Part shown: positions 49,313 through 59,915 of the stretch, piece after piece
Layout of the letters: each line of letters starts with the position of its first letter
Numbering within the stretch: the stretch's first letter is position 1
Assembly: GCA_033002965.1 (NCBI GenBank)
Contig: JAURVB010009040.1
Coordinates: 16,090-80,089, forward strand
Reading direction: 5' to 3'
DNA length: 64,000 bases
Source: Piper betle
Lineage: Eukaryota > Streptophyta > Magnoliopsida > Piperales > Piperaceae
Program-made: the position numbers and the translations under genes
The notes under the pieces: generated by a model
The model's input: only the letters and a program-made list of their open reading frames with translations
Told to the model about the DNA's origin: nothing
Databases searched by the model: none

Positions 49313-50646
49313 TCCTCTTTCCCTTGGGGAAATTTCATCCACGAAATTTACTTACTCGAATAATTTCGAATGTTTCTCCTTCATTTCAGACTCCAACTCC
49401 CACGTCGTGTCTCCTAGTCCATGGTCCTCCACAAGACTTTTACCATAAGGTTCGTTTTTGTGTTTAACACTGCTTCTTTCTTATCCAGAATATTCACTGG
49501 TTTCTCAATGTATGACATATCATCCCTGAATTCTAGATCCTTGAAATCGATTTTATGGGAAAGATCAAGAATGCATTTCTTTAACATCGATATATGGAAT
49601 ACATAATGGGCTGCAGTCAAATTAGGTGGTAGTGCAAGCCGATATGCGACTTCACCTACTCTCTTGAGAAAATCAAATGGTCTTACATATCTCAGACTTA
49701 GCTTCCCTGATTTGCCAAATATCATCAACCCCTCTGATAGGTGATATCTTTAGAAAAGCTAGCTCCCATACATTGATTTCAAAAGTTCTTCTTTTAAGAT
49801 CAACATAAGACTTTTTTGGACCTTCAGCTCCTTTCATTCACTTCCTGATCAACTCCACTTGTCTTGCATGTCCTCAATTAATTCTGGTTCAACTATCATT
49901 GGATCGTTATTGTCCAACCAACTAGAAGGTGATCTGCAAGGTCTTCCTAATCAACTCCACTTCAAAAGGTACTATACCAATTGTGGATTGATAACTATTA
50001 TTATAGGCAAACTCTACTAATGGTAGGTGATCTTCCCAACCATCTTACCAATCAAGTACAGATGGTTTCAGAAAATATTCTATTACTTGAATCGTCCGGT
50101 CCATCGAACTTAGGATGAAATGCCGCGTTAAACTTCAATTATGTGTCCATAGCATCTTGAAATTCCTTCCACACTCTTGAAGTAAACCTAAGATCTCTAA
50201 TTGATACTATAGACACAGGCATTTCATACAATTTCACTGTATTCTCCATGTAGAGATTTACCAACTGTTGCATGTTCATATTCATCCTTACAAGAATGAA
50301 ATGAGCTAATTTTGTTAATCTGTCGACTAGTACTCATATTGCATTATGGTTCCTTTTGGTCATTGGCAGTCCAACTACAAAATCAAATGTGATATTTTCC
50401 CATTTCCAGTAAGGAATTTCTAGTGGTTGAAGTTGTCCTCCTAGCCTTTGATGCTCGAATTTTACTGTACATGCTAAACACTTAGTCATGAATTCAATCA
50501 CATCCTTTTTCATGCCTGGCCAACAATGCATCCTTTTCATGTCTTGGTCCATTTTTGTCACTCCTAGATGAATGGTGTTTCTAGAATGATGAACCTCTTG
50601 TAGGACTTCATTCCTTAGCTTCGCATTAAATAGTACACACAATATA
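49313..50646 (-). pseudogene. Gypsy element 3: integrase and chromodomain-like tail
   Basis: 50334-50654 encodes the zinc-binding HHCC part (LQEVHHSRNTIHLGVTKM ... MKKDVIEFMTKCLACT) and the start of the integrase core (WENITFDFVVGLPMTKRNHN). The core at about 49800-50330 is degraded by frameshifts. 49414-49728 holds the C-terminal [20 protein letters not shown] module and a chromodomain-like end ([13 protein letters not shown]). The right edge is interrupted by LTR B4. Confidence 0.9.
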
Positions 50647-52790
50647 TGTATCACCCCAAATCCGGATCGCTATTAAACCAAACTAGAAGTGTTACGGGAG
50701 ACCATACCAATTCTCAAATTGGATTAATTTGGTCGACCCAAACTTAAGCGGAAGGGATCTACTCTAAGTTAATCATGCATACATCAAAAGTTGTCACTGG
50801 TTAACCATGCAACTCTCAAAATATCGCTAACAAAAACAAGATAATCATGCATTAAACATCACCAAAATATTTTATCAAAAGCTTTACACATTAACCAGCA
50901 TCACAATAAAGCGTCCTATCATAAGTAATGTGTTTCTGCAAGGATGTCACTGCTCATTCATCAAATCCGATATATCCCGATGCTCACCTTCATATATAAT
51001 AGAAAATTATCAGTAACGGTTGTCACTGGTCCAGAAAATAACTAATGTCAAACTGTCAATGAGAGCTAACTCTCATGAAATGAAAACAAGCATATACTTC
51101 ATCAGAACTCTCATAAGGGTAACTACTGAGGTGCCATCGAGCTATAGTCTAGATAGCATCCCGAAACTGATCGGTTTGATGCCTTGCCTCTCTCTGTATT
51201 TTTTCATTTTTTTGATCCCTCGAGATTACCAGTATATCCTAAACCCTCTCCAATCCTCTATATATCTCATGGCCCTAAGTATGAAAGTTGAGTACTCTCA
51301 GGTAGTTCGGCTTTAGTACCCTTTTGAACCACATGTCCAGACGTGTGCCGTACTAAACAATACCTGTAAACCCCCACATTTCTCCAGGTGTGAGGAATTC
51401 AAAACGCAGAGTTGTTAGGATCCCTCAGAAATGGAACAACCATCTCACTAATCCAGAACCCTTTGTGACTAGCAAGTGCACCCGCTCAGGGTACATACGA
51501 GTTAGTTTCACTTTCTCTTGTATCATTGAAAACTCGATAGAATCATATATAGGCCTGAGAAGGGATTTAATATTGTACGCCCGAAGGAAACTTGATGTGG
51601 ATTTTGATTTTGAAATTAGACTCGAGGGATCTCATCTTTTAGGGTTGTTAATCCAAACAATTATTCGTTAAAATGGCCCATGTCAAGTGTGGTCCAATAA
51701 ATCAACTACTAAACACATCCTGCAACCTATAATCCAAAACAACAATAGAAGCTCTAAGTGTGGTTTCACGCCTATCCGGCGACCTCCTATATTGAACCTA
51801 CACAAACAGAACTAAATACTAATGCCCATGTACACCCATATGATGCATGAATGATATGATGGATAAATCAAAAAACACTAGGACAATCATGTATATCCTA
51901 ATCAATCCAAACAATCCCTAATCATGCTGACAATATAATCTTGTATGACTATATGATACCGAGATAATATATAACACTCAACAAGGTAAGGTACCCTAAT
52001 AATCATGTCATATATGTATGATAAACCTGTAATTAGTTAGTAATACAATTAAATGCAAACATCATCACTAATCACAATCTGACTATTATCATACAACAAT
52101 TTCACCAATTAATACTTAACTATACGAATCAATATTCCTAGGTGATCATGTCATCAACATCACAAATTTATTAATATGTAATTAAACATATCAATTAACT
52201 AAAGAAAGATCATGATTCTGATAATCAACCTAATACCAAATTGTCATAATTCAAGTATTCATTTATAATCATCATATCAATAATTCATAAACAATCTTCA
52301 TACTAATTAATAAAATTGGCAGTTTTTATGGTTCATCGTACATAGTTAACAAAGCAAACGTAAATTCACATACATGAAAATAATCAACAATTTAATCATA
52401 ATGCTTATGATGAAATGAATTTAAATCAAATTGTTTACCTAAGTGGGCGATTACGCGGTGACGGCAGTGGTTGCCAGCGGTTGCCGTGAGGAGGGAGACG
52501 GTGGCTATGATTGTCGTCCCATGAACGAAGTTGACAAGGGGAGTGGCTCCAGCGGCGGCGATGGTTGTGGCCTGCTAGGGCAGGAGCAGCTAAGATGGTG
52601 GTGTCGATTAGGGAGAGGGGAGGAAGGCTAGGGGAGGTTGAGGTTAGCTAGGGAGGTTGATGACATGTATCGGTGATGGTGCTCGACTAGTCGGTGGCGG
52701 CGATCGCCTAGCCGGTGGCGGTGCTAATCCTCAGTGATAGTGCATGCAAGCAGCGACCTTGACTCACTCGGGATCACCGTGCATGTCATT

Positions 52791-53058
52791 GCACACACTG
52801 GGGAAGGGTTCAGAAGGAGGAATGAAGTGCTAGGGAGGGTCGCCAGAGGTCATTACCGGAGTTGGTGGCCGGCGGTGATCTTGGGCCCTTCGGACCCCCA
52901 ACCGAGATTTGATACCACTGTTGGGCCATTTGGGTTGCACACACCGGGGAAGGGTTGGGAAGGAGGAATGAAGGGCTAGGGAGGGTCGCCAGAGGTCATT
53001 ACCGAAGTTGGTGGCCGGCGGTGATCTTGGGCCCTTCGGGCCCCCAACCGAGACTGAT
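52791..53058. repeat. Two tandem copies of a 144-bp unit inside LTR B4
   Basis: GCACACACTGGGGAAGGGTT at 52791 recurs as GCACACACCGGGGAAGGGTT at 52935. Each is followed by the same GTCGCCAGAGGTCATTACCG and GGTGGCCGGCGGTGATCTTG text. Each copy ends near a GATACCACT primer-like motif. Confidence 0.8.
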
Positions 53059-54080
53059 ACCACTATTAGGCCCTTTGGGCCCCTAGAAGGGACTTGCAAT
53101 AAGTGTCATGGGCATCTCTTAATCCAAAAGTTAACTCAAGGAATATGGCTTTCCCATTAGCCTATATACAACTCACCAAGATCATCTACGATAGATATGG
53201 GATAAACCCAACAACTCCCCTTCACACATCGGGCATTCTCGAAACCATCATCGTTTGGCAATCTCACTCTCACTTTTCATCACATGCTGGCAATCTCACT
53301 CTCACTCTCACTTTTCATTAGACAACACCCACCTGAAAACTTCTCTTAAATCTTCAGGTGGAACCCATGAAGGAAACCATCCACAATTGGCGTAGGCAAA
53401 CACCAAATCTCCCAAGATAGTAACCAGGCTTTGATACCACTTCTTCGGCCCTTTGGGCCCCCAATCGAGATTTGATACCACTGTTGGGCCCTTTGGGCCC
53501 CCAAAAGGGATTTGCAATAGGTGTCACGGGCTCTCTTAATTCAAAAGTTAACTCAAGGAATAAAGCTTTCCCATTAGTCTATATACAACTCACCAAGATC
53601 ATCTACGACTGATGTGGGACAAATAGGTGACACCTGCAAGGCGGCATCAATGGGTGACCGTGGGGGGTAATAGCGCGAAAGGGGAGGAAGAGGAGGGAGG
53701 ACACTCTGTGGGGGAGGTGGTGGCAACAAGGGAGGTCGCTGGGGTGGTGGATGGCGGTGGCAAGTGTGATCTGATACCACTGTTGGGCCCTTTGGGCCCC
53801 CAAAAGGGATTTGCAATAGGTGTCACTGGCTCTCTTAATTCAAAAGTTAACTCAAGGAATAAAGCTTTCCCATTAGTCTATATACAACTCACCAAGATTA
53901 TCTACGACTGATGTGGGACAAACCCAATAGGTAACACCTGCAAGGCGGCATCAATGGGTGACCGTGAAGGGTAATAGCGCGAAAGGGGAGGGAGATGAGG
54001 GAGGACACTCTGTGGGGGAGGTGGTGGCAACAAGGGAGGTCACCGGGGTGGTGGACGGTGGTGGCAAGTGTGATCGCCAG
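53059..54080 (-). repeat. Repeated short copia-type LTR + PBS units inside LTR B4
   Basis: The block GATACCACT, then TGTTGGGCCCTTTGGGCCCC and about 155 bp ending in GGGACAAACCCAA or AAACCCAACA recurs at about 53060-53213, 53485-53640 and 53779-53935. Another PBS-LTR edge without the rest is at about 53438. On the minus strand this reads as a small LTR ending CCCAACA followed by GTGGTATC, a primer site. The last two copies with their GC-rich 3' spacer form a tandem duplication with a period of about 300 bp. Confidence 0.7.
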
Positions 54081-54581
54081 TGAGGGGTCGGGGGTGAAAA
54101 GTCAAGTGGTGGTTTGGAGAAGATGGTCTGGGGGAAGAAAAACAAGTTGGGGCCAATCTCGTAAATCAAACTTAGACTTGCTCCCAACTCAAGTCAATAA
54201 TAATAAATAAATCCTTAAAAATAAAATAAAATACCATAAAATTAAATAATGTCAACGTAAGTTGAATGACATGTTCTAAGACTATTAGCCCATCCAAAAA
54301 TAATAACTAGTGCATCCTAACGCGACAAACGACCTAAATCTAATTATATGGTATACTATAAATAAAATAAACTGGGCGTACCATCATATACTTTGATAAC
54401 TCATTCTGCTACTGTATTACTGACATTATCATATTAACTTGGGTACACATGACCCTCATTGCTCATAACACAAGCTGGCTTTGGCTCAACATGTGTGTTT
54501 TGAAATTGACTCGACTTGAACTAACGGTTGAACAAACCGGTTAATGAGTATAAAACCTTGACTCGAGTCATAGGTTTTATA

Positions 54582-56328
54582 GTCTACCTTTAAATCTAAT
54601 GATTCTATCATCTCCTTTTTCACTAATTCCAAAGAAAGCATTTTTTAAAATTCTTCATCATCAGTTTCAATCATTTTAATTCTATCCATAAGGTCATTAG
54701 AAATACTCAAGTTTGTCATTAATGAAATAAGCTTAAATAGCTGATTCACCTTTATGATATCTTCTATCATCTTCTATTGATTAACCATCATATTGGATAA
54801 TTGCCCTAATGGATTTCTACATAGCATTAGCTACAATATTAGCCTTCCTGAAGAATGATAGGGAATATTGCAGTCATAAGCATTGACAAACTCTAACCAT
54901 CTCTTTTGCCTCAAATTCAAATCTTGTTATGTGAAGATATTCCTTAGGCTTTTTGGTCTGTGAATACTTCAAATCTAGCTCCATATAGATAATGTCTCCA
55001 CACTTTCAAGGCAACTACTATTAGCCCCAAATTCTAAGTCATGTGTTGGGTAGTCTCAAATCATAAGCAATCACTTTTGCTTTTTGCATCAAAACTGCTT
55101 AGGTGTATTTGTATAGATAACAAATTCATTTACTCCATGTGGAAATGTAATAAAAGGTATTGTAGTCAAACACTTCTTCAATGTCTAAAAACTTTCTTCA
55201 TATTTTGCATCCCATGTGTATTTCTTATCCTTTATCAAGGAATTTAGTAGAATTGCAATTGTAGAGAAATTGTGGATAAATCTCTTGTAGTAACTTGCAA
55301 GTCTAAGAAAACTTCCAACTTCATTGACAATCTTTGTCAGTTTTTGCTCCATGAACACCACCACTTTAGTTGATCAATCGCCACTCCATCAGTGGATATA
55401 ATGTGACCTAGGAATAAAACTTCCTTCATCCAAAAGTCGCACTTCCTAAATTTTGCATAAAGTTGGTTTCCCTGAACACATAGTCATACTTAGGTGTTTT
55501 TCATGGAGTTCTTCATTGTCGGAATAGATGAGAATATCATTCACAAAAACAATTACAAACTCATCATACTTACAAAAAACACTACCCATATTGCCTCATA
55601 GTGTCCATATTTGAGTTCTAAATGCACTCTTTGCTACATCATCATCTCTAATCCTTAGCTGATGATAACTTGATCTTAAATCAATCTTTGAGAATAAACA
55701 GACACTCTTCAATTTGTCAAACAAGTCAACAATTCTTGGAAGTAGATACTTGTTCTTAATTTTGAGTTGGTTCAACAATCATAATCAATGCACAATCTTA
55801 GAGATCCATCTTTCTTCTTGAAAAACAAAACTGGTGCTCCCCATGGTGATACATTAGGTCTTATAAAACCCTTCTCAAGTATCTCCTTAAGTGGCAATTT
55901 CAGCTTTTACAATTCAGCTGGTGGCATCCTATAAGGTTCTTTAGAAATTGGAGCTGTTCCCAGGAGTAAATTAATTGAGAATTCTAACTCTCTTTGAGGT
56001 GGTAATCCTGGCAACACTTCTAGAAATACATCTAGATACTCCTTGACCACTCCACACTAGAATCAGCTACTTCTTCTTGCTCCATACTTGATTCTACTAT
56101 GCTTGCAATAAATTGTTGGCATCCATTCCTGAGATATTTGGTTGTTTTGACAAAAAGATTATTCATTGATGGAGTGCATATTCCTCACCATGGAAAAGCA
56201 ATCTATTTCTTTCGTTCTCACTTTCTAACAAAAGATACACATTCTTCCTCTTGCTATCTATGATAGCATTGTTTTTTGACAACCAATCTATCCCTAGAAT
56301 CACATCAATTCTCACTAACTAATACATT
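54582..56328 (-). pseudogene. Gypsy element 3: protease end, reverse transcriptase, RNase H
   Basis: RT text includes [20 protein letters not shown] and [20 protein letters not shown] (55596-55778). Near 55520-55550 the catalytic motif reads FVNDILIYS, with Asn in place of the first Asp of the usual F-V/I-DD. The RNase H part at 54830-55260 is heavily frameshifted. The right edge (56240-56328) matches the protease region of element 2 near 28480-28540 and is cut by solo LTR C. Confidence 0.85.
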
Positions 56329-56734
56329 TGTAAAACCCGGATTATCCGCCCGATGGTTTTTACTATCGGTTCAGTTGTTACCTGAATCGGGTTGTAGGGT
56401 CCGACAGTTCTTGCCGTGGTTCGTATATGATATGTTGTAAGTTACCTGGCCTTAGCCTCCTTCGGCGTTCAGTACGCCTGTTTGGATGTGTCACACCCAT
56501 ATTTGGTCCACTTTAATCGTACATAGTTAGACATTAGGACCATGCCCCTTGCATGTCTTTGGTGTGTTTGTCGTGTGTTTGATAACCTTTCAAAGCGTCC
56601 TAACCCCTTTTGGGACCTACAGTGCAATTTCTAAGGTAGGCTTGATTGCTTTATGGTAAAAACCCTAAGTTTTTGGGTTTTGAGACAACCTAACCCATAC
56701 CTCTTTTAGCTAACCCAACTCATACTTCTTTAGC

Positions 56735-56985
56735 TAACCCAACCTATACATCTATAGGTATGGCACCAATACCTCTATAGGTATGACACCCATACCTCTA
56801 TAGGAATGACACCCATACCTCTATAAGAATGATATCCATACCTTTATAGGAATGACACCCATACCTTAATAGTTATGACACTCATACCTCTATAAAAATG
56901 ACACCCATACCTCTATAGGTATGGCACCCATACCTCTATAACATCAACAAGCTAACCCATACCCCTTTAGGTATGGTACCCATAC
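56735..56985 (+). repeat. 23-bp tandem repeat inside solo LTR C
   Basis: About ten units of ACCCATACCTCTATAGGTAT plus GAC or GGC, some degenerate, near the 5' end of the LTR. The unit contains the partly palindromic word ACCTCTATAGGTAT. Confidence 0.85.
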
Positions 56986-57906
56986 CTATGACATCACCAA
57001 ATCGACTACCCTTTTTCTATAAAATTCACCCCTTCCCTCACCTTTTCACTATTTCTCCTTCCCTCCTCACCTCTAAACACTTTATTCTACTCTCCTTGGC
57101 CTTCTTCTTCCTCCTTGAAGCTCCAAGCAACCCCCCCACCACGTTCCTAGCATCCTTGGGTGGTAGGCTTTGAGGTTGGATGCCTCAAAAGACCTCCCCT
57201 TGGTCTTCGCTCATTAGCATCAGGTTTGGGCTGCCTTTGTCGCTCGTTGTTTGATGTGTATTGCTTGTATGATTACATGAATTTATTTTTAGAATATTTT
57301 TATTGTGTATATCTGAATGTTATGAGAATTTTGCGTACCCATTTATTGTATTTGGTATGTAAATAAATAGGTATGGTTTTTATAATGCATGTATGTCATT
57401 GATATGCACCATTTCAGTATAAAAATCATATCTTGCCATTCCAATACTCCATTTGCATGATTCTTATTTTTTTACACTCACAATATGTAGATCTACAACT
57501 TTTGTGTTGTGTGTTTTACCTGTAATGCCCTATAAGTTGTATGTATGAGGGTAAGAATTGAGGAAAGGTGGTGATGCGGACCGTTATAGAGATATAAGCC
57601 CTCCTGTAAAAACCCGGAAAATAATAATAATAATAATAATGACGTTCGACGCAGTGGGATCGAACGTGGGAGAAAAAATCGTTAGCTTGATAAGTATGAA
57701 TTACCCGGTTAATTGAAAGGTAATTTTTAATTGGATAATTCTAGTTGAATCGGTCGAGTCGACTACATTATTTATCTAATTAACCATTTAAGTGAACCAT
57801 ACCATGTACCCATTTAACAGATTAAGTGAAATGGTTAAGTGGACCATGTTGATTACCCAATTACCCAGTTAAAGGAATTACGGTGAAAGGGTGCTTCCAC
57901 GTACCC

Positions 57907-57933
57907 TAGCCGTCATTTTATTCATTATAAAAG
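57907..57933 (+). promoter_or_regulatory. Putative core promoter of LTR A4
   Basis: CTAGCCGTCATTTTATTCAT is followed by a TATAAAAG box at 57926-57933. The same pair is found at equivalent sites in LTRs A2 (20280-20300, complement) and A3 (about 37289-37315, complement). Confidence 0.6.
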
Positions 57934-58930
57934 GAAAAGGGGGAGGGCGTCATCTACATTTTTCCTCCTTAGACAGACGCCGGATTTCCTCCTTCGCTCA
58001 GGGTTATTTTCTTTCCTTTCTTTTTCTTTTGTTGCATGCATACACATGTTGCAAAAATCATAAACATGATAAATATAAGAATTAAATGAGAAATCAACAA
58101 GGGAAGAAGAAAACCAGGAGGACGTCCTGCTGTTTTCCAGCAGCAACCACGCCATGTTTCCTTCCATGGTGCGGGGTTGACGTGCTGGAGGTGGGAATTG
58201 CTCCCGACGGTGATGCTGGCCGGATGGAGTCACCTTGGAGGGCCAAAACAGACCGTCGAGGAGGCACGCAGGTCTGAAATCCGAGGGGAGAACAGGTCGG
58301 TGTTGCCATGGGTGGTGTTGCTGGCCAGACGTGGATCCGCCATGGAAAGTGCAGACTGGTCGTCACCTGGGGTGGTGCTGGTCGTCACCTTGATGGGGCA
58401 GGACATGGTCACCATGGCTGCTGGTCGGCCACCATTAATGGTGAAATTAAGGTCCCCATATAGGGTGTAGTCCGAGTTTCATGAGATAGCAGCGGATAAA
58501 GATTGGATCTTTGGGGTTTTTCCAATCGGATCAGTGGGGTAGATAGAAGATGGGGTCTGAAATTGGGTGGAAGGAAAAGAAGACATGCTGGTCGGGTGCT
58601 GTTTATGTGGCCGACTAGAGTAGTCGTCATGGGTCTGGTCGGGTGCTGTTTATGTGGCCGACTAGGGTAGACGCCATGGGTCATGGGCTGATTATGTGAC
58701 CGACATGGAGTCACCATGGTCAGGTCGGGGTTGTTGATTGGGTGGCCAGAATGGGGTCGCCAAGGACTGGTTGAGGGTTGCCATGTGGTGGCCAAGTTGG
58801 AGACGCCATGGCAGCAAATGGAGGCCGCCACGTTACTGGTTGGTCGCCATGCATGGTGAAAATACCGGCTTTCACGGGTTGACTACAATAAAGCTGGGAG
58901 CTTTGGGGTCGTTAAATGAATTGTTAAAGT
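57934..58930. other. GC-rich transcribed-side region of LTR A4
   Basis: It lies directly downstream of the TATA box. Several open frames overlap on both strands (for example 58177-58470 and 58409-58831). They contain repeated GGTCGCCATG and CGGGTGCTGTTTATGTGGCC text and no domain. An imperfect tandem copy of GGTCGGGTGCTGTTTATGTG occurs at 58590 and 58635. Confidence 0.6.
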
Positions 58931-59439
58931 AGAATGGCAACCAGGTAAATATGGGAGAACTCGATGCGGTTGAGTTAGAATATAAGGTAAATACAAAAGA
59001 ATTAAGTATGGGACATGTTAATAATTAAATTATCAATTAGATAATGGGGATTTGGATGGGGATAATTAATAATTAATTATCATTAGAATTGCTGAAAATT
59101 TAATAAGAAATGAAGACTAACATGAACTAATTACATCATTTAAAATTGATAGTATATTAGTCATGTACGTTGCATGTAGGTTCATGCAAAATAAAATTAT
59201 ACTAATGTATAATTTTATGCCCTCATTCAGATTAGGGTTCACGGGTCACAGTCAGACGAAATCACAAGTCAGGTACGTATAATAGGTAGAACATCGTATT
59301 TTCCTTGTTGGTAGCCTAGGTCGGCCTGAGCCCAGATTCGACCACCATGCACCGAGTGCAACCGGGGTCAAAGAATTGACTCAGTCCGACACTGGGTCGT
59401 ATTATGTGCGTAAAGTTTGTAATGCATTAACATTATTTT

Positions 59440-59915
59440 GGAGTAGTGATAGCCGCCCCATAAAAGGCTACGGCTGGGGTGAGCAAGGCACAGCGATTCC
59501 TCCATCGCACTGGAGTGCAGTGATAGCCTCCCCATAAAAAGGCTACGGCTGGGGTGTGTGAGGCACTGGCACTAGAGTTGGCAGTGAGAGCTTCCCCACA
59601 AACGGGGCATAGCAATCACCTGAGTGCAGTGATAGCCTCCCCATAAAAAGGCTACGGCCAGGGTGTGCAAGGCACTGGCACTGGAGTGCAGTGATAGCCT
59701 CCCCATAAAAAGGCTACGGCCGGGGTGTGCGAGGCACTGGCACTAGAATTGGTAGTGAGAGCTTCCCCACAAACGGGGCGTAGCAATCACCTGAGTGCAG
59801 TGATAGCTTCCCCACAAAAAGGCTACGGCCGGGGTGTGCGAGGCACTGGCACTGGAGACGGTAGTGGTAGCCTCCCCACAAAAGGGCTACGGCCGGGGTG
59901 TGCGGATCACAGCGG
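59440..59915 (+). repeat. About 62-bp tandem repeat array inside LTR A4
   Basis: Seven or eight units built on GTGATAGCCTCCCCATAAAA, AGGCTACGGCCGGGGTGTGC and GAGGCACTGGCACTGGAGT. Two units carry the variant GAGAGCTTCCCCACAAACGG GGC. Frames 59714-59959 and 59725-59988 exist only because of the repeat. Confidence 0.9.

Larger units (their letters stand above)
50647..54581 (-). mobile_element. Family-B LTR copy 4 inserted in gypsy element 3
   Basis: Starts TGTATCACCCCAAATCCGG and ends GAGTCATAGGTTTTATA. Gypsy coding text stops at its left edge and resumes at 54582, matching the uninterrupted homologue around 26690-26720. The ends are mutated and no exact target duplication remains. About 3.9 kb long, it is larger than copy 1 because a GC-rich, tandemly duplicated segment (52440-54130) has expanded in it. 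Confidence 0.8.

Noticed and set aside
58094..58831. Frames of 90-140 residues in LTR A4
   Set aside because: They lie inside a solo LTR with clear target duplication, overlap on both strands and contain simple internal repeats.
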